Source of the DNA: an uncultured Proteiniphilum sp.
GTDB lineage: Bacteria; Bacteroidota; Bacteroidia; Bacteroidales; Dysgonomonadaceae
Length of the DNA: 64,000 bases
Direction of reading: 5' to 3'
NCBI RefSeq assembly: GCF_937873925.1
Contig: NZ_CALNAT010000227.1
Coordinates: 4,926-68,925, forward strand
Made by a program: the position numbers and the translations under genes. A model generated the notes under the pieces. It saw only the letters and a list, made by a program, of their open reading frames with translations. It was not told where the DNA came from and searched no databases. Positions 28,365 through 36,410 of the stretch are shown one piece after another; the first letter of the stretch is position 1, and each line of letters starts with the position of its first letter.

Positions 28365-30173
28365 TTAATGCTTTCCGGTTTCGCGTTCTTCCCATCCGCT
28401 TTTTCCTTCGTCCATATAGACTTCGATAAGGGTTTTCGAAACACGATCATCCACTTCTTCTTCCAATCTGACACGTAACGGGTTGGTTAGGCGTTTGGCC
28501 CACTCGAGCACCGGTGTGTAGGGGATTTCCTGATCAACCTGATAGACGAGATAAGCCCATTTTTCATGGAACATACTCCCTTTTTTTACAGGGATCACTT
28601 GTTGCATATTGGAAGCGAGAAAACTTAAAGAAAGCGCACGGGTCCAATAAATCCATGGCCCTCCCGTGATGTAGAAATAGGGATTCAACAGGCTGATGCG
28701 CGATTCGAGTGAAGCGTTGGCATATTCCAGGTTGATGCCTGCAAAACCAATTCCTGTTTGTTCATTATAAAAAGTAATCCAAGGTATGTCAGCCTCCATT
28801 TTCAGATCAGTCAAGTCAGCCATATTCAGCACGTCGTAAACCATTACCTTATCACGGATAATGTCGTACCATGCGGCATGGGTTAGCAACTCCCTTTTGA
28901 ACACAATTTCAGCATTTCTGAGTGCAAGAGTTTGAAGAGTCTCGTTGATCCTCATGTCTGTTGTCGCAAAAAAATAGGGTACGCCTGGGAAAAAATCATA
29001 ACGGACAGCAGCATCCACGCCGGGCATATGGCGTAATTGTCCCCAGAATTCACCTGTTGCCAATACCGGACCCGATATGGCATACATATTCTGATCATTT
29101 TTCCAGTCGGCTGTATGTGCCCATGCTCTCGGCGGCGCGTAAATATCCGGGTTCCAATGAATGGCTCCATTCGTTTCCATACGGTGGAACAAGGGGTTCG
29201 CCACATGAGATTTTAATGTGATCTCATCAATATGACCGGAACTGGGGTGCAAGACAACGTTGAGATAATCATTATCGATAGTCAGGCCGGGGAGTTCGCC
29301 CTGAACCTGAAGGTCTGTCCGATACGATTTTGTCAATGCTTTCGGGTTGTTGTAATAAACCAGGAATACCTTACTTGTTTTGGCCGACACATCAGCCAGA
29401 AAGGCGACCTTACAGGTAACGGTGGGCATCCAAAGTGGAATGTGTCTTGAGGATTGGCCTTCTTCCAAAGGGTTTAGACTATCTTTGACCATATATTTCT
29501 GAATCTCAAATATCTGGCAAGGGACTTCGCTCAAGCTGTAATCTGTAGGATTTACGGCCATTACGCGGATTTCGCGTTTCAGGTCGGTCACCTCGTCAGG
29601 ATAGAACGGCAGGAGCACTTCGACGGCTTCCTTTTTCCGCTCGATACCGGCAGTTTCGCTCAACACAATAGATTTATAAGCTTTCCATGCCGGATCGAAG
29701 CCAGCGACGCCATCCGGAGCCTTCACTTCGACAGTAGCCGAGAGTATTTTATCATTAGGCGAAGGTTTGACCGATTTTTTTATTTTGACTTTTACCTCTA
29801 TTTTATAGGTTTTCCCGGGTTCCCATCTCACCCATGCAGTGATTAAAGGGGTCTTATAAAGCATATTATCCTGCGATAGAGCATACCCCGAAGGTGGGCG
29901 GTGTATAAAACCCGGTTTGTCAGCTTCTTCCACGATATCGCCTTGATAGAGATTGACGAACCTCAGGGTTTTACCGTTAACTATAGCTTCCACTTCAATC
30001 ATGGAGGATTCAGGCAATTCCAATTCGGCCTTGAGATGATAGAAAGGTATGGCCGGATGCGGATATCCCAATTCAAGATGGTTTATTTTAAGGATTTCAG
30101 ACTTATTTTTTGCCTGTGTCGAAAAGACAACTCCCCAAAAACACAACATTAATAAAAAAGCTGATCTCTTCAT
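28365..30173 (-). CDS. Exported protein of unknown function (602 aa), PUL 2
   Basis: I do not recognise this family. A cleavable signal peptide (about 1-21) is followed by a beta-rich first half with immunoglobulin-like spacing (K-T-Y-K-I-E-V-K-V-K, S-A-T-V-E-V-K-A-P-D-G). The second half, from about residue 295 (L-T-I-D-N-D-Y-L-N-V-V-L), looks like the large beta-sandwich found in sugar-processing proteins, with many Trp and His residues (H-W-N-P-D-I-Y, R-A-W-A-H-T-A-D-W). It starts 6 bases after the upstream 889-residue gene ends, so the two are one operon. A polysaccharide lyase or glycan-binding role is possible but not shown. The reading frame stops cleanly; the frames after the stop have no clear continuation. 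Confidence 0.75.
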   Translation of the reverse strand: MKRSAFLLMLCFWGVVFSTQAKNKSEILKINHLELGYPHPAIPFYHLKAELELPESSMIEVEAIVNGKTLRFVNLYQGDIVEEADKPGFIHRPPSGYALSQDNMLYKTPLITAWVRWEPGKTYKIEVKVKIKKSVKPSPNDKILSATVEVKAPDGVAGFDPAWKAYKSIVLSETAGIERKKEAVEVLLPFYPDEVTDLKREIRVMAVNPTDYSLSEVPCQIFEIQKYMVKDSLNPLEEGQSSRHIPLWMPTVTCKVAFLADVSAKTSKVFLVYYNNPKALTKSYRTDLQVQGELPGLTIDNDYLNVVLHPSSGHIDEITLKSHVANPLFHRMETNGAIHWNPDIYAPPRAWAHTADWKNDQNMYAISGPVLATGEFWGQLRHMPGVDAAVRYDFFPGVPYFFATTDMRINETLQTLALRNAEIVFKRELLTHAAWYDIIRDKVMVYDVLNMADLTDLKMEADIPWITFYNEQTGIGFAGINLEYANASLESRISLLNPYFYITGGPWIYWTRALSLSFLASNMQQVIPVKKGSMFHEKWAYLVYQVDQEIPYTPVLEWAKRLTNPLRVRLEEEVDDRVSKTLIEVYMDEGKSGWEERETGKH

Positions 30174-30179
30174 AATGTT

Positions 30180-32849
30180 TTAATTTCTAATTGTTATCAA
30201 ATTCCTGTTCTTCAACTCATCCAATACTTTCTGCCAGTCTCCCGCCTCAGCCCACATGTAGTAAGAGAAGTAAGAGGTAGACCTCATAAACAGTGGTACC
30301 CATGGCTGAAACTCAGCATAAAAATAATTGGTATCCGGGTTGGAGGGATGATTCATCCACATGTGAAGAAAAATAGGTCGTGTAACGGGATAAGCGCCGA
30401 CGAAGGCAATATCTTCCTGCGTATCGTAACCGGCATTCCATCCTTCGATGACATCTAACTTTTTTCCGTAATAACGATCGGCTCTCATGCGGTATTCCTG
30501 CAATCCGTCTTTTTCCGGAATAATAAACCGATCTTCGAGGCCGTGCGCTTTCCCAATTTCTAAAATAGGTTGCGGCCCGATTATATTCAGTTCGGGATTT
30601 ATCATCCTCATAGCGAACCGTACTTCGAGCAATGGTGTATTACCGTAAAGGGTATAGAGTTTTTCTATGAAATTTCCGTAATACTCAGCAGTCATACGTA
30701 ATCGTACGTATTCCCCTTCCCGTTTTTCTACTGTTGCGTCATAAACTTTGTGGGTTTCAATACTCGGCTGGCCGAGAAAATCCTCAAAACCTCCATAGGG
30801 ATAAAATCCGCGTTCGCGATAGGTACGACGGTCATCATCAGGTTTTTGGGGCCAAAGTTTGAAAAGCACATTATCGTTTTTCTTTTTTACGATATACTCA
30901 ATTACACGGGCCCCGGTTGTGAGCAGGGTAACCTTTACCTGCTGATTTTCCATCACATATTCGGATATGCCGTCGCCATTGAGATCAACATCTTCCATGC
31001 GGGCAAAGCCGGATGAGGCTTCCACACCGAGCTGCGTTGTTGCTTTAAGTCCCAGCGCAGAAGTAGTAACAAGATAGTTCCCCGCCGGCAATTGCAAATC
31101 AAATTCCATATCGCAGTAATCGCCGGTAGCTGCGGCGGCGTTTTTCTCCGCTTCAAAAACCCGGTTGGACGGATCATTTATTCCTGCTACATTTATTTTT
31201 ACAGCAAAAGAATCCTGAGCGGTAAAATTATGCACACTGACGGGGAATTGAATGCCCGATGAAGTACCGTAAAGCAATTCGTGGACCGAAATGACAGGTG
31301 GCAGTTCCAGCATGGCAAGGGTCGATTTGGCTGAAAGACCACCCCAATCGTAAGTAAATGCAACTGCATGGCGGCGGTTCATTGCTTTAGTTGTGGGTTC
31401 GATACGGAAAGCAAGCGTTTTGGACACTCCCGCGGGCAGGCTAAGGGTCAACTCTTTTTCCCCGCTTATGGACAATTGTTGGGGAAGGTTCACTTTCAAC
31501 TGTCCTGTTACGGAATGGTCATAAGTATTTGTTACGGTAAGCAAGATCTGATTTCCCCGGGTTTCGGTTTCAAGATTCACCCGGTCCCCGAAATAGTCTT
31601 CGAGGTAAACCTTATCGAGGAACAGCAATTGAAGGGCATTGCGGTAATGTTCCGCTCCCATCATGAACCCTCCTTCGGCAATGGCTACGGCGCGGCGGCC
31701 CATAATGGCATCCCAAAGTTTTACCTTGTCGAAAGGCTGGCCTTTTTTGTTAAAAAGCACCATATGTGAAGTGGCACCTGTCAGCAGGTCGCCTGTCTGA
31801 ATGACGAAAGGCATATCTTCATCATTTATTTGCCGGGCGTTCCCCGGATTGGCATAATACCCGTTGTACGGCAGGTTGTCAGCCTGCCTGTCATCGATCT
31901 GACGGAAGACATATCCGTTTTTCCTCTTGGCATATTCAATCCAATCCTGAGGAGTAAACATCAGCTGTATCTGCAGGTCGTCGTAATCGGAGCAGTTGTA
32001 AACTGGCGGGAACCCCACATCGGCCACGACCGGCAGCCCGCTTTCAGCAACCCAGCCGTCTATTTCCTTTTTTGCCAGAAACTCCATATAGCCATCGAAA
32101 ATGAACCACGAATTACCTTCATTCAGTCCTTGTCCCATCACATCAATGGGTGTTCCAGGCGTACAGGTTACGCTTTTAATCAGCGTCTGGGCGCCGAACC
32201 AACCTCGTTTCAGGTCGTATTCCGAAAGAAGTCCAAGGGTATTTTCAAGCACGGTACGAAAACGAGCCAGTTGTTCCTGTGAAGTTCCGACTACCGCATA
32301 CAATGTCCGGCCACTCTTTTTCAATACAAAGGCATGGATATTTGAACAGCCTCTTGCTTTAGCCTGATGCCCTACGTTATAATCTTGATTATCTTGAAAA
32401 ATTCCTTCAGCCTTTTCCAATAGTTTTTTCCCTGTTTCGAATCCGGTATTTGCATAAATCAATACATCGCCCTGGCCGATCGCATCATTCAATTCCTTCA
32501 CCGACGGATTATCCAGTAATCTGTACGTAGGATTCCTTTTCAGCAATGCCTTGATAAAACCTTCCTGCACCTGAAGGCCTGGCATATGAAGGGCTTCACC
32601 CACATCTGCTTTTGCCTGAAGGACAGAGGCATTGATATCGGGGATATTTAGTCGAAAAAGGTTTCCGTATCGATAACGATGCTGATAAACATCCTGCCAA
32701 TAATAGGTATAACCGTTGAATTTGTAGTTGCTGAAGATTGCTGCGGAAGCATTTACCCTTTCTCTACCGGGAAAAAAGTCGTCAAGCGAAGGTTTCCCCG
32801 AGCAGGAAAAGAGAGTACTACAGACAATGATGAACATTAATTTTTTCAT
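30180..32849 (-). CDS. Large lipoprotein of unknown function (889 aa), PUL 2
   Basis: The ATG at 32849, one base after the upstream stop codon, begins M-K-K-L-M-F-I and a lipoprotein signal ending L-F-S-C. I do not recognise a catalytic family. The first half contains alpha/beta-like segments (for example Y-A-V-V-G-T-S-Q-E-Q-L, and V-V-A-D-V-G-F-P-P-V-Y-N with D-Y-D-D). The middle is beta-sandwich-like. At about residue 640 a D-V-D-L-N-G-D-G-I-S-E-Y loop resembles a calcium-binding loop and introduces a 250-residue C-terminal beta-rich domain with F-Y-P-Y-G-G-F-E-D-F. Tight packing with the DUF4838-type and 602-residue genes suggests that the three act on the same glycan. Confidence 0.78.
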   Translation of the reverse strand: MKKLMFIIVCSTLFSCSGKPSLDDFFPGRERVNASAAIFSNYKFNGYTYYWQDVYQHRYRYGNLFRLNIPDINASVLQAKADVGEALHMPGLQVQEGFIKALLKRNPTYRLLDNPSVKELNDAIGQGDVLIYANTGFETGKKLLEKAEGIFQDNQDYNVGHQAKARGCSNIHAFVLKKSGRTLYAVVGTSQEQLARFRTVLENTLGLLSEYDLKRGWFGAQTLIKSVTCTPGTPIDVMGQGLNEGNSWFIFDGYMEFLAKKEIDGWVAESGLPVVADVGFPPVYNCSDYDDLQIQLMFTPQDWIEYAKRKNGYVFRQIDDRQADNLPYNGYYANPGNARQINDEDMPFVIQTGDLLTGATSHMVLFNKKGQPFDKVKLWDAIMGRRAVAIAEGGFMMGAEHYRNALQLLFLDKVYLEDYFGDRVNLETETRGNQILLTVTNTYDHSVTGQLKVNLPQQLSISGEKELTLSLPAGVSKTLAFRIEPTTKAMNRRHAVAFTYDWGGLSAKSTLAMLELPPVISVHELLYGTSSGIQFPVSVHNFTAQDSFAVKINVAGINDPSNRVFEAEKNAAAATGDYCDMEFDLQLPAGNYLVTTSALGLKATTQLGVEASSGFARMEDVDLNGDGISEYVMENQQVKVTLLTTGARVIEYIVKKKNDNVLFKLWPQKPDDDRRTYRERGFYPYGGFEDFLGQPSIETHKVYDATVEKREGEYVRLRMTAEYYGNFIEKLYTLYGNTPLLEVRFAMRMINPELNIIGPQPILEIGKAHGLEDRFIIPEKDGLQEYRMRADRYYGKKLDVIEGWNAGYDTQEDIAFVGAYPVTRPIFLHMWMNHPSNPDTNYFYAEFQPWVPLFMRSTSYFSYYMWAEAGDWQKVLDELKNRNLITIRN

Positions 32850-32850
32850 C

Positions 32851-34725
32851 TTAATCTTGTTTATCTTCGGGAAATAGTTTACTGCGCAGGAGTTGTTCCA
32901 CCCATTGGATATGGTTGGCATTGGGACTGAAATCCTCCCTAATTATGGTCACATTGAATTCTTTAAGCAGGGCCATAAACTCCGTGAGTGCCGTTTCAGG
33001 GTCAGGAAGTGTCACGGGGGAACTACCGTTTTCTTTTTCATACGCTTTAAACCGTTCATTCTCGAGCAACAAAACGAATTTAAGCGGAATTTCCTCGCGG
33101 TGGATACGATTCCTAAGGGTCTCGTCTTTGGTTACATCAAGCGCCTGTTTCATCAGTAAAGCAGCTTCAGCATACACCGGGACCGTGAGCCAATCAGCCG
33201 TATTTTTCATATAACAGCGGAGATAAACTTCCGATTCCTTGATTCTGTTGGTAAGTAAATCCCAATATTGACGTAAGTATGGAGCAGCTTTTTCCCCGTA
33301 ATAACCGGTGAGAAACTCGTCGATAAGTTGATTTTCATCGAGACCGGGGTTCCACATCAGGCGGGAGATGACCCAATTGCGCATTCTGACAAAGTCGCCT
33401 GCGTCGCAATATACGTCACCCTGCTCGAAGAGTCCGATCGTATTGTTTTTTATGAAAAAACGGATGTTCGATGCCAGCGTATGGATATTGGGGTGAGGCA
33501 ACATATAAGAAGTAAAGTTGGTTACGTAGTCCCATACAAAGAGATGATCTGCTATCTTACTCCATGCCTCGATATCTTCACGGAAAGACTTGTTATGCTC
33601 GCCTTCATCCAAAGATTGGGAAAAAGAACATTCGATCGTGCAGAGGCGGACGACTACATTTCTGCGTGGTTTGACTTTCTGAGGCGCTTTGCGCGTATAT
33701 TGATAAGCAAGCGTTTCCACCCAGATATCAGGAAATTCCTTTTCAATTTCTTCAGCCACACTGTTGACAAACCGGATCAGCGGGCCTGACTCACTGCCTT
33801 CTTCCTTTACAATTGCCTGGCATTTTTCGCACTGGCAGGCTCCATGACAGTCGTTCTGGCTAATAGAAATAAAGTCCATGCCGCGATGATTGCGAAGAGT
33901 GTCGATTGCATTTCTGATAAATTCTTCACGCATGGCATCGTTTGACAGACAAAGCTGGGCCCATTGATTAGTGCGTTTGCCGTTAACAAGACTGTACCAT
34001 TCGGGGTGTTTATCAAAGTATTTTTGTGGAGGTAAAATAGGATAGAAAGAATGTACGAAATACTGAAATTTATGGTAGTCTCCATATTGGGGAGTAATTT
34101 TTGAAAAGTCACCGTTACATTTCATTCTTGCCGCAAAGACTTCATTGCTGAGTGCTTCCTTGTAAAAGGCTTCACGGTAAATCAGATGCGGAGCATAGTT
34201 TATATGCAACATCGGCACTTTCAGTCTTTTCGCTTTAGGGATATATGATTCGGTAGAAGTCCACCAACGCACACCGGCTGCTTCTTCGAGAAAGGTATTT
34301 ACAGCATAGAGCGTCCCTCTTACCGGATGGCCGACCATAACGATATTTTTTCCGATGGTCTCAATCACTATCCCGTCGTAGGGAAGTTGTGTTACATCGA
34401 CCGCTGGCAGGAAGGCTTTAACAAGGGAGGAGTTTCCCACAATTAACAGCGGCTTCGAACTGTCGGCTTTTGATTCGCCAACAATAGCAAAATCTGCTCC
34501 GGTGATCTCGTCAAGGTGTTTTTTAAGTTCTCTGGCAGCAGTGGTCTCCACAAGTGTCGGCGCATCCGGAAGCACAATTGAATACTCTGCTTTTCCACCG
34601 CTCGATAATGTCAGTTTATCAGATTCGGAACAGGCGCTTATCAGTAATAATGCGCCACACATAGTCAAAAAAAGAAAACTCTTTTTTCCAGACTTGCGTA
34701 TTATGTTTAAATGAAAATGGTCCAT
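32851..34725 (-). CDS. DUF4838-domain lipoprotein, possible GH163-like glycosidase
   Basis: This 624-residue lipoprotein (Cys32 after L-L-I-S-A) has an N-terminal GH67/GH20-like domain (A-A-R-E-L-K-K-H-L-D-E-I-T-G, about 62-75; L-Y-A-V-N-T-F-L-E-E, about 139-148). The DUF4838 core follows, with S-I-S-Q-N-D and a C-x4-C-x-C-x2-C cluster (about 290-302), then V-E-T-L-A-Y-Q-Y-T and V-R-L-C-T-I-E-C-S-F. From memory, CAZy family GH163 (N-acetylglucosamine-releasing enzymes for complex N-glycans) was built on DUF4838 proteins; I am not certain this member belongs there. It is first in a three-gene operon and upstream of SusCD/GH20/kinase-MurQ, so activity on a GlcNAc-containing glycan is a reasonable inference. 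Confidence 0.82.
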   Translation of the reverse strand: MDHFHLNIIRKSGKKSFLFLTMCGALLLISACSESDKLTLSSGGKAEYSIVLPDAPTLVETTAARELKKHLDEITGADFAIVGESKADSSKPLLIVGNSSLVKAFLPAVDVTQLPYDGIVIETIGKNIVMVGHPVRGTLYAVNTFLEEAAGVRWWTSTESYIPKAKRLKVPMLHINYAPHLIYREAFYKEALSNEVFAARMKCNGDFSKITPQYGDYHKFQYFVHSFYPILPPQKYFDKHPEWYSLVNGKRTNQWAQLCLSNDAMREEFIRNAIDTLRNHRGMDFISISQNDCHGACQCEKCQAIVKEEGSESGPLIRFVNSVAEEIEKEFPDIWVETLAYQYTRKAPQKVKPRRNVVVRLCTIECSFSQSLDEGEHNKSFREDIEAWSKIADHLFVWDYVTNFTSYMLPHPNIHTLASNIRFFIKNNTIGLFEQGDVYCDAGDFVRMRNWVISRLMWNPGLDENQLIDEFLTGYYGEKAAPYLRQYWDLLTNRIKESEVYLRCYMKNTADWLTVPVYAEAALLMKQALDVTKDETLRNRIHREEIPLKFVLLLENERFKAYEKENGSSPVTLPDPETALTEFMALLKEFNVTIIREDFSPNANHIQWVEQLLRSKLFPEDKQD

Positions 34726-35521
34726 GTCATTAATAATTTATTGTTTTTTTAATAGTAATTATCCCCACTGCCTGACACCGTAAACACCCTTAGACTCTCT
34801 TGGTCTATTTCACTTGCAAGCCGTTTCCTGCTACGCTCTTTTTAATTTTTTTGCAAAACTTATCGACTATGTAATAAATTTCCATTAATATTGTATCCAT
34901 AGCTTAAGAGTATTTTATGATAAATTTAGTATTTACAACATCTTAAAGACAAACAAAATTTTTTTCGTATGAAACGACCCCCGTCTAATAAGGGTATATA
35001 AGATGATAAATTACGAAATAGTCGACATAGTCAACAATGCGAGTTCCGTACGACATTAGCGTTAAAAAATAAATTATGTTCATTAAAATTAGTCATTTTA
35101 AGTCGCCTTCGTTCCTCGATTGTTAATTCTCGCAATGGTATAATGCAAACAAGTTTACCTTCTGCTCGTATTGCTTAGCGAAAATGTTCGTATGAAAATA
35201 ACACTTTCTCAGGTCTAACCCTGTTCGATAATATTTCATTCTTTACACTGATTGTTTAAAGATTCCTTTCATTATACCGCATTCACGCTTCTATTAAGGT
35301 AGACAGGGAAACCGGCGGAAACGCACAAGCCAATATATATTTTCTCAAAAAAATATGAAATTATTTAAATTTTACTACTGAGATTATCTCGATTACGAAT
35401 ATCATAAATAAATACATCTTTTATTTCATTTAGAAATAAGGAAAAGTAAACAGGGGTAAGTTGAAATAAGAATGGGGCTTAAATGAAGAAGTAAGAATTA
35501 ATTAAGGATTTCCAATTCATT
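34726..35521. other. Long non-coding gap downstream of the orphan sigma gene
   Basis: Nearly 800 bases without a convincing gene. The right part (35222-35521) is similar to the spacer downstream of sigma twin A, including the conserved block at about 35290-35337. The left part (34726-35220) has no recognisable protein fragment, and no FecR remnant was found by eye. No TAnnTTTG match for the DUF4838 gene was found, so that gene may use an ECF-type promoter. Confidence 0.6.
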
Positions 35522-36073
35522 TTAAAAAAACAGAAAAGAAATATATTGAAGCGCTTTTCTCAAATCGCTCAACGCCTTGGAAATATGGTTTTCCACCGTT
35601 CGTTTATGGATATTCAGACGGGAGGCGATTTCATCACTCGAAAACCCTTCTTTCCGGCTCATCTTAAATATGCGCTGACGTTGTTCAGGCATTTGCGAGA
35701 CCACAAGGTCGATCAGTAAAGCAAGGTCTTTGGCGAACATATCCTGTTCCGGTTCATATGTTTCCGACTGAGCTAACCGGCTAAGGGTATATTTTTCCTT
35801 TACAAGGGTATGTTCATAATAGTTATAGATCATGTGACGTGCCATGGTAAATAAATAAGCCTTGAACGATTTGATTTCTCCCATAGTCTTGCGGTTTACC
35901 CACACTTTATAAAATATCTCCTGTGCCATATCATACGCTTCTTCCTCATTTTTTATAAAACCGTATAAAAAATGATAAACCTTAGGGTGATATGCAAGGA
36001 ATAATAATTCGTATGACCGATGATCCCCCTCAGCAAGATTTGTCAGGCATTCTATTTCAAGTGTCTTATCCAT
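35522..36073 (-). CDS. ECF sigma factor, twin copy B (orphan, no adjacent FecR)
   Basis: The ATG at 36073 gives a 183-residue protein equal in length to twin A; an upstream in-frame ATG at 36088 would add five residues. The sequence matches twin A except for a few substitutions (for example L-Y-G-F for L-W-G-F and A-L-Q-Y for A-F-Q-H). Region 4 (R-L-N-I-H-K-R-T-V-E-N-H-I-S) is the same except one residue just after it, so promoter -35 recognition should be shared. No anti-sigma gene follows; the next gene downstream is the DUF4838 lipoprotein after about 800 bases. It may be held by the FecR at 17.1 kb or may be unrestrained. Confidence 0.92.
   Translation of the reverse strand: MDKTLEIECLTNLAEGDHRSYELLFLAYHPKVYHFLYGFIKNEEEAYDMAQEIFYKVWVNRKTMGEIKSFKAYLFTMARHMIYNYYEHTLVKEKYTLSRLAQSETYEPEQDMFAKDLALLIDLVVSQMPEQRQRIFKMSRKEGFSSDEIASRLNIHKRTVENHISKALSDLRKALQYISFLFF
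35607..35839 (-). repeat. 233-bp tract identical to 18765-18997 (sigma twin B)
   Basis: Second copy of the identical tract inside the twin sigma genes. The two lie in the same orientation about 16.8 kb apart, so recombination between them would delete PUL 2. Confidence 0.85.
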
Positions 36074-36410
36074 GTAAAAACTATTCACATGTAAAAAGAG
36101 AGTTCCCCTTAGGGGTAAATCTCATAGGTTGTTGTCAGTAGGATATCAAAAAATAATATTTACATTAAGTAAACACAGAACATACTTATTGAACGTTTTC
36201 TTTAAGCTAAATGAGCAAAGTCAAACTTATTTGAATGTTTTCGATAAGCGAGCACAGAGGAAAAATTTGTTTTTACTATGTCGAGCATAGAAAACAACTG
36301 AATTTATTGAACATATTTTTGCAAAGATGCGAAAATATTATGAAACAAAACAATGGCTACTAATAAATTAATGACTCAATTGAATCTAATTTACTGACGT
36401 TCGTTTCTTA
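36074..36410. other. Upstream region of the orphan sigma gene with imperfect direct repeats
   Basis: No gene is visible. Two imperfect copies of a 25-base element (36184-36208 and 36225-36250, core ACTTATT..GAA.GTTTTC) are followed by a weaker third at about 36301-36322. A TAnnTTTG match on the minus strand (36222-36229) overlaps the second copy, so the repeats could be an operator for a regulator of the sigma gene. Confidence 0.45.

Noticed and set aside
28187..28474. 95-codon frame overlapping the end of the 602-residue gene
   Set aside because: It overlaps the real gene in another frame and has no family features. It was considered as a frameshifted C-terminus, but the main frame ends normally.
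31830..32282. 150-codon frame antisense to the 889-residue lipoprotein gene
   Set aside because: No domain and no promoter; the sense frame has a signal peptide and operon spacing.
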